Below, one piece after another: positions 20,430-28,780 of a stretch of DNA of 64,000 nt. Position 1 is the first letter of the stretch. Every line of letters begins with the position of its first letter. A program made the translations under genes and the position numbers. This stretch comes from Symbiodinium natans. Taxonomy: Eukaryota; Sar; Dinophyceae; Suessiales; Symbiodiniaceae. The notes under the pieces were generated by a model, which had not been told where the DNA came from, ran no database searches, and saw nothing but the letters and a program-made list of their open reading frames with translations. The stretch is taken from NCBI GenBank assembly GCA_905221605.1, contig CAJNDS010000776.1:1-64000 (forward strand), written 5' to 3'.

Positions 20430-21712
20430 AGTCTAAAGCCCTGCCAGTGCATAAGCGATTGCAGCTGCATCACTGCATATGTCTCGCCACCCTTCGATAT
20501 GGGCTCTCCTGTACAGGACTGACCATGGCTGGTAGGCAGAAAGTCTATGGCACTGTCCTCCGACAATGGCGAGCTTTGGCTAATAACCTTCCTCACATCA
20601 CTGGGCTGTCTAATGCGAATTTCTTGACAAACTTTCACCTGGCTGACCCCCTGGAAGGCTTGGACACTACTTTGATCAAAAGGCTAGATAAGGTAGAATC
20701 AGGGCCTGTTGCACAACTACAGCCAACCGTCGTAAAAAGATGGTGGGAGCACCTCCGTAAAATCACCAATGATCCGACTGTTACGCAGGCGGCAAGCAAA
20801 GTGCCCCTCAGACATCAGGATGCCAGACCCCCAGCTCCATGTGATGTATGCGGCCTTTCCTTCCCCAACGAGGCCACGTTACGTTGGCACATCTCCAACG
20901 TGCATGTCAAGCTGACTAAAGAGCAACATCATGCGAAGGAGGCAGCCTTTCGAGAACGAAAGGCCTCGCACATGCAACATGCACACGATGGTATGCCTAC
21001 GTGTCGACACTGCAGACATGAGTTCTCATCCTGGCCGCAGTTTGCGGCGCATCACAATAGGCAGTGTTGCCCAGTACTTCACTTAGGATGTGCCCCGACC
21101 CTACCTCCATATCCGCCAGACCCTGCACCCCTGCTGCAGGACGAAGCTTTTCTGCAAGAGGCTCAGTCGGATGATTGGAAGCAGCTTGCACAGAAAATCC
21201 GCGCCATTGGGCGATTGCACTACTGCCCCTTCTGCAACCTTTGGATGGCCAAAACTGCCATGTTGCATCAACATATCAAGGCTCAACATGTGGATGCAGC
21301 CGCTCACCTTGACCAGTGTCAGCATTTCCTGCTTACGCGAAAGGGTGTCAACTCCCCCTGCCAGCACTGTGGCACTCGGCACAACCGCGCGGCTGTGGGG
21401 TGCTCAGTACTGATTCGAGTAGCCTTCATCCTGCGACATCAAAATCGCTTGGGGATCCTTCTTCATGCCTCGGAATCGGCCACAGGTGATGATGGACGAG
21501 CTGACAAGAGGCGCCGCCGAAATGGATCTGTGGAAGTCCATGATGAACAAGCCTGGGAAGGTGAGACAAAAGCGGCAGCCGAGCGGAGGACCTTAGTCGC
21601 CAGAAAGGTCGACAGCGCGGAGATTGGGGGAAAGGCAACCAGAGCTTCGCGAAGCAGGCCAAACAGGCCTCCGGACCTTCTTCGCTGGACAACGACGAGG
21701 ACGATCCCCTAG
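20374..21712 (+). CDS. LINE ORF2 C-terminal part with C2H2 zinc fingers
   Basis: Joined by a frameshift to the RT frame: HRLRHSWIAYNRL continues the thumb region. Then come three C2H2-type fingers: CDVC...HISNVH (about 20848-20913), CRHC...HHNRQC (about 21004-21066) and CPFC...HIKAQH (about 21226-21291), followed by CQHCGTRH. Such fingers after the RT would bind the element RNA or target DNA. The frame stops at 21712, while similarity-like coding continues in other frames. Confidence 0.65.
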
Positions 21713-21719
21713 AGAGGCC

Positions 21720-22345
21720 GTGAAGCTTATCACGACCCTGTCCCTTCGCCACGAGGATGCACTGGCCATCCACCGTCAGAACACCAGCTACGTGTTCTTC
21801 ATGAAGACCAGTCCGCCGGAGCTGAAGTGCTCAGCGATCTCATGCGAGTCGGATCGGAATGGAAGCCAAGAAGGAGCAGTCACCAGCTCTGGTAACCCAG
21901 CCCTTACGTGTGGTCCTTCTGGGCTGTCTCCTGAAGGCGGTGACTCCCAGGATGCAATCCCTGCAGGATCCAACGCTGCATGCCACTTTCACTACATGAT
22001 GTGGGGCGACGCGGAGAAGATGTACCAGAACAAGGACGATCGCGAATCGATCCCCACGAAAACGGCACTCGAGGACATCGCGACCTTGCAGAGGCTGATC
22101 CTCCAGCCACGAGTGGTAGGACGCTTTTATGCCCAACGGAAGCTTGCGCCGGACATGCAAGGGAAAGTGGTGTCATTCGTCCTGGAGATTGGCCTACGCA
22201 ACCAGGCCTTACACAAAGTCTACTTTCTGCTAACAAGTTCTGCCACCAAGCGATCTGGCACCTGGCAGGCACGTCCCTAAGACACGACAAACTGGGACAA
22301 GGAGCGTTGGCCAATGCGCTAAAGAAGCTTGCAGAGAAGCTTTAA
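21720..22345 (+). pseudogene. LINE C-terminal tail, frameshifted
   Basis: LITTLSLRHEDALAIHRQNTS (about 21727-21790) and, after frame changes, an Arg/Leu-rich helical tail ending LANALKKLAEKL with TAA at 22343-22345. The final part is split between two overlapping frames (21624-22280 and 21980-22345). Confidence 0.5.
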
Positions 22346-22404
22346 GGCGACCCCGATCATCTGATTTACCGCAGCAGGGTAAGCGGTTACCGCCCCTAAT
22401 GGCT
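22346..22404. other. Possible 3' end of the LINE
   Basis: Contains GGTAA-GCGG-TTACC near 22379-22392, a small hairpin of the kind found at LINE 3' ends. No poly-A tail. Confidence 0.3.
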
Positions 22405-22409
22405 GCGTG
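22405..22409. repeat. Target-site duplication of copia element 1, left
   Basis: GCGTG directly precedes the left LTR and is repeated directly after the right LTR (31320-31324). Five bp is the expected length for Ty1/copia integration. Confidence 0.85.
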
Positions 22410-22811
22410 CGTTAAAAACCCAAGATGCCAAGCAAGGCACCAAGGATGCAACCAAGCCAACTCACACAAGTCCAAACCAAGCAAACAAGCTCAGACACTC
22501 GGACAACACTTCTGTTTTGGCTTGCAGCACTCACACCAGTGCTCGTCACTTGAGCCAAAGTGGAAAACGTATCACAGCTCTCCAACTTGACAGCTCGGCT
22601 TAAAAGACCTCCAAAACTACCCTCAAGTCACGAAACTCGACGAGAGTGGTTCCCTACGAGGCAAAACATTCCTGCACGGCTAATCGTACTCAGGCTACTG
22701 GGAAAACTTCAAAAGCTGAGCAGACTCCAAGCTATGCACACAAAACTGCAAACTGCAAAACTCACCGTGTCGCACCCTCACAGGATGACGCACAGTTCTC
22801 GAACTTCTACA
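22410..22811 (-). repeat. Copia element 1, 3' LTR
   Basis: 402 bp, matching 30949-31319. Read in the element sense it starts TGTAGAAG and ends TTTTTAACG, so the ends are TG...CG instead of TG...CA. It carries about 30 bp (near 22680-22712) absent from the other LTR. It contains a DinoSL-like word at 22549-22563. Confidence 0.9.
22549..22563 (-). other. DinoSL-like word inside the 3' LTR
   Basis: Sense-strand CCACTTTGGCTCAAG differs by one base from the end of the dinoflagellate spliced leader (CCATTTTGGCTCAAG). The same word lies in the 5' LTR at 31088-31102. Confidence 0.5.
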
Positions 22812-22820
22812 CCCCCCCTC
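22812..22820 (-). promoter_or_regulatory. Polypurine tract of copia element 1
   Basis: GAGGGGGGG on the minus strand abuts the start of the 3' LTR, the expected site for plus-strand priming. Confidence 0.8.
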
Positions 22821-23292
22821 GACACGGTGGGTGTCGGCTGGTCCACGCGCAAGTATTGCAGACAAAGCTCACAAGCAACTCGACGCTGCAGATTGCCTGG
22901 GTGGGTATTGCGCAGGGCGGGGCAATCGCTGCGAACATGAAAGGCGTATCCATGCCGCGTAGTGATAATGGCTCTCCGACTTTGTTCCACCGGAAGAAAG
23001 GTAAGAAGCTCACTCAAAGATAGAATATGGCTGTGACGCTGTCGGTATTGCTGCACAAAGATTCCAGCGAGGAAGCTGCCAAGCATCGCCAAGGAAATAC
23101 GTCGCAAGGAAGGCGATCAAACTGACTTTTATCTGCTGCTGAGGAACCCATTGCATCCAGAGCTCTCGAACCCAAGTGCGCCTCACAGCGTTTTCAACCT
23201 CAACCATATCAGCCATGGCACGTCCTATGCTCTATACACCGTACCGAAGGCAAAGTAAAAAGAGGGAAAAACTTTGAGCAAATCTCGCGGTG

Positions 23293-26200
23293 TCATGCGT
23301 TTAACGCGTGCAAGAAAGCGTTCGTCAACTTCTCCGGGTAGTGTTGGGTATTCTTGAGATCGAAGTTGGCGGAATGTGGATGACCATCACCTGGGCACCG
23401 AAAGACCGACAAGCTGCGAGCAACCGACTCCATCGTCGTGATGACACGCCAACGTTTGTAGATCAACTCGCCATCTCGACCACGCATGCCAAGCGAGCAA
23501 CCGTCAACCAACACGTCGTGCAACATGTACGGTCGCGACTGCAGAAAACGGATAGTCTGGTTCCATGACCAGTAAGCACAGGCTCGGGGCCACTCGATCG
23601 ACCAAGCATGGACGTAGTCACACAGCGGCATAAAAGCCTTCCACAGCTTCCTGTGTAGCGACCAGTGCCGTGCCAAGCGACCGCGTCTGTAGGCTGGATC
23701 ACGTGCATGTAGATGCTGGTACAGACAACCACCGGTGCACGGAGTACTAGCCCACAAGTAGACGAAACCCCCCCTGCGGATGTGGAGAGTGCAGATCTGT
23801 TGAAGCTGCGCTGTAGTGGCCGGGTCTCCGCCGTCATCTGCCTCACTGACAGTCAACACACCAACCCAGGAGCACGCTCGCGACGCAGCCAACATGCTCG
23901 ACATGGGAGGCGCACAGAACTCAACCACCAACCACTTGGCAAACTCCATCAAACGATACCGATCTGCAAGAGATACATGATCCTTGCCAGCCACAGCAGC
24001 ACCAAGCAAGCCAACGAAACACGCCAACTCACCAACGCAAGCTGCAACAGTGACTTCGGACAAACCAAGGCTCAACATGTGTTTCAACGTAGTCCGGGCA
24101 TCTAACGATTTTGTGAAGAGGTCGGCGACGTTGGAGGCTCCTCGCACTCCGAAGATGAAGAGAAGTCGCTGTCGGAGCTGATCTTGTATAAAGCATGCTC
24201 TCAGATCTATATGTCTGACACGCCTCAAGCCGTCAGCCCTGCTGATGGCAATGGCGGCCTCGGAGTCGCAAAAGAGGTGCGGTGCGCACAACTCCTCCCA
24301 TCCAAACACGTGGGAAATTGCCCTTCGGATTGAAAGTGATTCCTTTGCTCCCTCAACCAATCCGTACAACTCCGACTCTGCTGAGCTGAGAGCGACAGCT
24401 TGTTGAAGCCGTGACCACGCTTTCAAGCAGAAACCACCAAGCATGATGCAACCACCGCTCACACTCTTGCGATCAACGCTCCTCTCACTGCCCCATGACG
24501 CATCCACGTAGCAATCCAACCGAAGGCTCCGTTCATCAACTGGATGGACGATTTGTCGAAAGTCCTGAACATGCCGAAGATACCGTAATACCATCCGCAT
24601 CGCACGTTCATGCTTCTCACGTGGACTGGCCTGGCCTCGAGCTAGCATGGAAACATAATATGCTAGATCCACGCGCGTCATGGCCAACCATGAAAGGCGT
24701 CCCAGCGTAGAGCGATATCGAGCAGCAGCTTCTGAGCTCAACTCCCGCTCCAAGACTTCTTCTTCTCTGTCGTAAAGTTCTCGAAGATTCGGCGGCGTCG
24801 GGCAAGACTTCGGACTCTTCCCAAGTCCAAAACCCTCATAGATCTCCTGGTAGTACTCGCCTGCCATGCCAATCACCAAAGAGTCCTCGCCCTTCTTCCT
24901 GGTGATTTGACGACCAAGAAACGTGATTTGCTGATCACGATCCAAGTCAGCGGTCACCTTGATCTTCACCGCGCTCTTAAGCTTCTCCACCACGTAGTAG
25001 ATGGCCTCGTCGCTGTCGCCACTGATGAGGAGATCGTCTACGTAGCACAACACTGCCACCCTCTGTCCACCGAGAACCACACCTGAGAAGAGGCATGGCT
25101 CTGTTTCACATGGAGTGAGGTCACAGAGGCGCTTGAGGAGCTTTGCGAGATGACGAGCCCAGGTCTGGGCCGCGGCTCTCAACCCATAAAGAGCCTTGCG
25201 AAGTCGCATGAACCCAAGGCGTCCATTGGGACCAGTAACTCCAGCAGGGAGCCGCACCACCACCGTGCCGTCTTCTTCTTCTAACTCTGCGAACAAGAAC
25301 GCCGTACTGACGTCGAGGCCTACGACGTTCTGCCTCTTCGAGCCGGCATAAAAGAGGAAGGTCCTCATTGCCTCGGCTGAGCTGGTCGCCGCAGAAATGC
25401 CAAGCTGAGCAGCCGTTGCTCCCTGGGCGAAATCACGCGCAACAACCCGACAACGGACCAGTGGTCTTTCTTTGCCGTCAACCCGCTCCAGCTTTGCATT
25501 TGACACCCATCTTGTGGATATCACTTTCTGCTTCGGATCCACATGCCAAATCACATCACCGACTGCAAGGGACTCAAGCGCACTCAACTCACGCAACATG
25601 CCTTCGTATGTCAGATCAAGGTCCAATGCATGTCCGGTGACATCATCCTTGGAAGATGAGGGCATTTCAACCACAAGAGTCTCACCACCAAGCTTCACAG
25701 TCTGCCCTCCGGTACTGGGATTTGCAACGGCGGCGAAACCCAACGACTCACGGAACAAGACGTTGTTGACCATGGCATCGGACTCTGGTTCTGGTACCCG
25801 ATCCAGGCTTTCTGGCTCAACTTCCATGAAGTCAGCCTCTTCTGAAGCTGCAGGTTCAACTCCAACAGAGTCTCCGGGACGAAGTTCACCCTCAAGCACC
25901 CCTTCAGGCAAGAAGGACTCACCGAGGCCTCGCTCTCCCTCATCTTCAGTCGGTTCATAATCCTGCACATCATCAGGCAACTCCAACCCGACGTCAAGCT
26001 CACCAAAAGCACGTGAACCAAGATCAAGCTCAACTCCTTCGATCTCCAACTCATGCTGGGCATCATCAAGCACAAACTGATTCGGATCAAAAGAGCTCTT
26101 CACGTACGCAGCGTACCTGTCACGACACTTCTGAGTGTGCCACGCCTTGTCCGCCGGAACACCCCTCAATCGACACGCTCGACACCTCGGGGTCCTGCCA

Positions 26201-28500
26201 TTTTCCTCGACCCACGATGCTGGCGGTCCGCGAGTCTCGGTGTTTGGGATTGGAAGATCACGCATGTTCCCTTGATCAACCGCTGGCAAGCCACGCACAA
26301 CGTCACCAGCACGCTCGGGCAACATACGGCAAATACCACGCAAGGCTGACAACTCAAAGGTCATGGGCACCAACATCCTGATTCGGGCTGACCGGGCAAT
26401 CTTCAACGAACCATCCTTCAGTCGGAACTGCACCAGATGGCTGCCACCCGCGACTTCAGGGCCTAAGTAGGCAGCCTGTCCATATCTGCCCGTGATGAAT
26501 TGTCGTAGACTCGGCGGAGGTGTGGCCAAGATTGACGCTCCCCAGACGTATATCGCCCGAGGCTGCCTCATAGTTCTTAAACTACGTTGTTCAGGAGTCA
26601 TTGCCGATCCAGGCTGGATTTGGTAGCGGTTGTGTGCCTGAGCACAGTGAGAGAGAAGAAAGCTGACTCCTCTGCCACATGGCTCTAGGCCAACTTGCTC
26701 CAATCCGGCGCACAACGTGTTCGCGTTTTCCTTCAGTGTTCGGATGGCCCTCTCTGCGACCGGGGCGTGCCGACCAACCGGAACATCAGACACCTCAACC
26801 GCACCAACGGTCATGGTATCAGCAAAACCCTGAGCAAGGTTCTTCACCACCCCCTCAAGATCCGACTTCACGCAAACCGACAAGTCACGCGCTTCAACTC
26901 CAACCAAGCCAACACTACGTCCCCACGCCGACATCTCTCCAAGCATCACCTCACGCGCTGCTGCTCCACGCGGTCCTGAAACTTCACGGTACATCACTGT
27001 TCCGATGGCAAAGCAACCAACAAGCACCAACACCAGGAACCAAATCCCCTTGTAGAAGAACTTGTCGATCTGAACCTCCTTTTGGGCTCCCTCTCCGGAA
27101 TCCCTCTCGATTTTTCTAGCTGGTTCAAGGCCTCTACCACGCACACAATGCTCACAGCTGGAATTAAAAGGAACATGACTTCGCAACACATGCTCACGGT
27201 GAACCTTTCCCCATAACTCCTGGTGAAGCAACTCCTGATCACCACGTAGCAACCACGCCTGGTCGCCGTCTGGGGCCGGTGCTTTCTCCTGATCAAGCTC
27301 ACCAACACACACATGCTCAACCATGCCACTCATGCCAACCATGCCACTCATGCCAACCATGCCACTCATGCCAGCGCAAGCACAACCATCAAGCACATCA
27401 AGACTTTTGCTGCTCGCCACTGCCTGGGAAGATCCTTTCTGGCTGACTGCACTCAGCGCTTTCGGTCCGTCACCACACTCCATCCACTCGAAGTAGGCGT
27501 TCCGGGATTGGTCGGTGGTGGTGGCAATGGCGATGTCTTTGGCGGCGTAGCTGGTGCCCGTGATGCGCTGGCCCTTGGCGATGTCGGATTCCTCGGAGGC
27601 GTGGGCAAGCGTCGACGTGGCGGAACCCGCGGAGGGGTAGGCAACCTCTCCGGGTACCCCGGGGAGTCGGCTTCCTTCCTCGGTGGGCTCGGGGGCTTTG
27701 CTTTCTCCTTGATGATCTCGGAGATGGTCGTCACAGTGTAGGGGGCCTTGCGGTCCAGGCACTGCAAAAAATGCTCCTTGAGGTGCTCCTCCAGCGTCCG
27801 TCTCTCTGGGCCCTTCTTCTCCTTGCGAAAGCGGTTCAAATCGGACTTTGCAGCTGACGTCATGCGGCTTTCCTTGAGCTTCTGCTTCTTCACTGCCCTT
27901 GAACTTGCACTCCACAACGTCAACCACGGCTGCTGGCGATCGGAACGAGGCACCAGCTTCACGGGGGTCCTCTTTGTCGACGAAGAGCTCGCTGCCTTTG
28001 GCATTCTCTTCACGAGGGGCTTCTGGGGCATCTTCTTCACTTTCGGCTTCTTTGGCATGGGCTTCTGCTGAGGAACTTTGGCGGGTCCTGGGGTCTCGAT
28101 CTCGCCCGGCTTCAACACCACCTGGGACTCGGCATCCGCGGGCACCAAGAGGATTGCGCCCTCTGTCTCCGTGGACGTAGCTGTGGCCAACCGGGTGCTC
28201 TCCTCGAAGTCCTCTTCTCCCACCGAGATTGAGGCCGCTTGAGTCGCAACGACTCTCCGGACCAGCTTCCCTTTGTCCTTCCCTTCCATGCGCCATTCCA
28301 CTTCGCTTTCGCTGGAGGAGGCCATCTTCTCGGGCTGCGGAAGGCCTCGTACACGAGGGGTCTGCAATCTGCTGCGCTGCGCTCTGTTTGAGACACCAAA
28401 CAGGCCCGTGCCACCGCATGACTTTGCAACCAGCAACAGTTGTTGGACCACACAGCCTTAAATTTAAAACCACCAGCTTGCACGTGGAGATGGGGGGCAA
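23293..28500 (-). CDS. Copia element 1 pol: integrase, reverse transcriptase, RNase H, C-terminal extension
   Basis: An open frame of 1735 codons; the first ~330 residues are probably a shadow of the linker frame. The integrase has an HHCC-like zinc motif (HQELW...HVPFNSSCEHC, about 27120-27240) and a DD35E core: QIDKFF, KSDLEG, and the Glu of AERAIRTLKE exactly 35 residues after the second Asp. The RT starts near VIWHVDPKQK (about 25545) and has YVDDLL at about 25028-25045. RNase H begins YVDASWGS (about 24500) and ends near 24080, with SSAESELYG inside. A further ~240 residues follow RNase H (see separate entry). Three tandem copies of an 18-bp word (about 27325-27370) add a Met/Gly/Val repeat before the integrase. 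Confidence 0.9.
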   Translation of the reverse strand: MPPISTCKLVVLNLRLCGPTTVAGCKVMRWHGPVWCLKQSAAQQIADPSCTRPSAAREDGLLQRKRSGMAHGREGQREAGPESRCDSSGLNLGGRRGLRGEHPVGHSYVHGDRGRNPLGARGCRVPGGVEAGRDRDPRTRQSSSAEAHAKEAESEEDAPEAPREENAKGSELFVDKEDPREAGASFRSPAAVVDVVECKFKGSEEAEAQGKPHDVSCKVRFEPLSQGEEGPRETDAGGAPQGAFFAVPGPQGPLHCDDHLRDHQGESKAPEPTEEGSRLPGVPGEVAYPSAGSATSTLAHASEESDIAKGQRITGTSYAAKDIAIATTTDQSRNAYFEWMECGDGPKALSAVSQKGSSQAVASSKSLDVLDGCACAGMSGMVGMSGMVGMSGMVEHVCVGELDQEKAPAPDGDQAWLLRGDQELLHQELWGKVHREHVLRSHVPFNSSCEHCVRGRGLEPARKIERDSGEGAQKEVQIDKFFYKGIWFLVLVLVGCFAIGTVMYREVSGPRGAAAREVMLGEMSAWGRSVGLVGVEARDLSVCVKSDLEGVVKNLAQGFADTMTVGAVEVSDVPVGRHAPVAERAIRTLKENANTLCAGLEQVGLEPCGRGVSFLLSHCAQAHNRYQIQPGSAMTPEQRSLRTMRQPRAIYVWGASILATPPPSLRQFITGRYGQAAYLGPEVAGGSHLVQFRLKDGSLKIARSARIRMLVPMTFELSALRGICRMLPERAGDVVRGLPAVDQGNMRDLPIPNTETRGPPASWVEENGRTPRCRACRLRGVPADKAWHTQKCRDRYAAYVKSSFDPNQFVLDDAQHELEIEGVELDLGSRAFGELDVGLELPDDVQDYEPTEDEGERGLGESFLPEGVLEGELRPGDSVGVEPAASEEADFMEVEPESLDRVPEPESDAMVNNVLFRESLGFAAVANPSTGGQTVKLGGETLVVEMPSSSKDDVTGHALDLDLTYEGMLRELSALESLAVGDVIWHVDPKQKVISTRWVSNAKLERVDGKERPLVRCRVVARDFAQGATAAQLGISAATSSAEAMRTFLFYAGSKRQNVVGLDVSTAFLFAELEEEDGTVVVRLPAGVTGPNGRLGFMRLRKALYGLRAAAQTWARHLAKLLKRLCDLTPCETEPCLFSGVVLGGQRVAVLCYVDDLLISGDSDEAIYYVVEKLKSAVKIKVTADLDRDQQITFLGRQITRKKGEDSLVIGMAGEYYQEIYEGFGLGKSPKSCPTPPNLRELYDREEEVLERELSSEAAARYRSTLGRLSWLAMTRVDLAYYVSMLARGQASPREKHERAMRMVLRYLRHVQDFRQIVHPVDERSLRLDCYVDASWGSERSVDRKSVSGGCIMLGGFCLKAWSRLQQAVALSSAESELYGLVEGAKESLSIRRAISHVFGWEELCAPHLFCDSEAAIAISRADGLRRVRHIDLRACFIQDQLRQRLLFIFGVRGASNVADLFTKSLDARTTLKHMLSLGLSEVTVAACVGELACFVGLLGAAVAGKDHVSLADRYRLMEFAKWLVVEFCAPPMSSMLAASRACSWVGVLTVSEADDGGDPATTAQLQQICTLHIRRGGFVYLWASTPCTGGCLYQHLHARDPAYRRGRLARHWSLHRKLWKAFMPLCDYVHAWSIEWPRACAYWSWNQTIRFLQSRPYMLHDVLVDGCSLGMRGRDGELIYKRWRVITTMESVARSLSVFRCPGDGHPHSANFDLKNTQHYPEKLTNAFLHALNA
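23296..24030 (-). other. Methyltransferase-like C-terminal domain of pol (element 1)
   Basis: The extension after RNase H carries VVEFCAPPMS, WASTPCTGGCLYQ (about 23725-23750), LHRKLW, IEWPRACAYW, VDGCSLGMRGRDG and FDLKNTQHYP. The same ordered motifs occur at the end of pol in element 2. The order of a motif-I-like VEFC, a PC-containing motif and an IEWP motif recalls cytosine-C5 methyltransferase motifs I, IV (PC) and VI (ENV), but ENV and PCQ are not conserved. The fold and activity are inference. Confidence 0.5.
27453..28451 (-). CDS. Copia element 1 linker frame between protease and integrase
   Basis: In a frame different from both protease and integrase, this encodes a Lys/Pro-rich basic protein (repeats like KPKVKKMPQKP, and PPRRRLPTPPRNP near its end). 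It has a more protein-like composition than the overlapping pol frame. It is probably the original linker of the polyprotein, now out of frame. It ends where the pol frame becomes credible. Confidence 0.45.
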   Translation of the reverse strand: MVQQLLLVAKSCGGTGLFGVSNRAQRSRLQTPRVRGLPQPEKMASSSESEVEWRMEGKDKGKLVRRVVATQAASISVGEEDFEESTRLATATSTETEGAILLVPADAESQVVLKPGEIETPGPAKVPQQKPMPKKPKVKKMPQKPLVKRMPKAASSSSTKRTPVKLVPRSDRQQPWLTLWSASSRAVKKQKLKESRMTSAAKSDLNRFRKEKKGPERRTLEEHLKEHFLQCLDRKAPYTVTTISEIIKEKAKPPSPPRKEADSPGYPERLPTPPRVPPRRRLPTPPRNPTSPRASASRAPATPPKTSPLPPPPTNPGTPTSSGWSVVTDRKR

Positions 28501-28780
28501 AAGAGACTGTCCAATTCCTATTCAGGAGTCGTCCTAGGCTCAGGAGATTAAATCGCACAGGTGCAACCAGGGCTTCGAACTCAACGACGATAGGACTGGA
28601 TCTCTCAACGGCAAAGCAAACGCGAACCACAGCACTCTTCTGAACCCCTATGGAAGCACCCGTGGCAGTCACACAATCTCTACCAACATGCTCACTCAGG
28701 CTCAGCACTTGCACATGCTGCAGTGTCTCCTCGCTGATCAGGTGCGTCGACGCTCCGGAGTCCAGCAACCACCAGTCCAT
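28112..28780 (-). CDS. Copia element 1 aspartic protease
   Basis: WWLLDSGASTHLIS near the start is the retropepsin active-site motif (DSGA) in the usual copia context. FNLLSLGRLL further on is also typical. The frame overlaps the end of gag by 43 bases and is shifted -1 relative to it. The credible protease part spans about 28780-28400; the rest of this frame is probably shadow. Confidence 0.75.
   Translation of the reverse strand: MDWWLLDSGASTHLISEETLQHVQVLSLSEHVGRDCVTATGASIGVQKSAVVRVCFAVERSSPIVVEFEALVAPVRFNLLSLGRLLNRNWTVSFAPHLHVQAGGFKFKAVWSNNCCWLQSHAVARACLVSQTERSAADCRPLVYEAFRSPRRWPPPAKAKWNGAWKGRTKGSWSGESLRLKRPQSRWEKRTSRRAPGWPQLRPRRQRAQSSWCPRMPSPRWC

Larger units (their letters stand above)
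10302..22345 (+). mobile_element. Decayed non-LTR (LINE) retrotransposon with endonuclease, RT and C2H2 fingers
   Basis: Plus-strand coding blocks run from 10302 to 22345: a long N-terminal region, a Ser/Pro-rich part, an apurinic-type endonuclease, a reverse transcriptase with all core motifs, C2H2 zinc fingers and a C-terminal tail. There are no LTRs, integrase or protease, which fits a LINE. Frameshifts, a deleted endonuclease centre and a probable insertion (about 13608-14560) show it is dead. Exact ends are not set: I found no target duplication, and the first 6 kb could hold more than one element. Confidence 0.6.
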
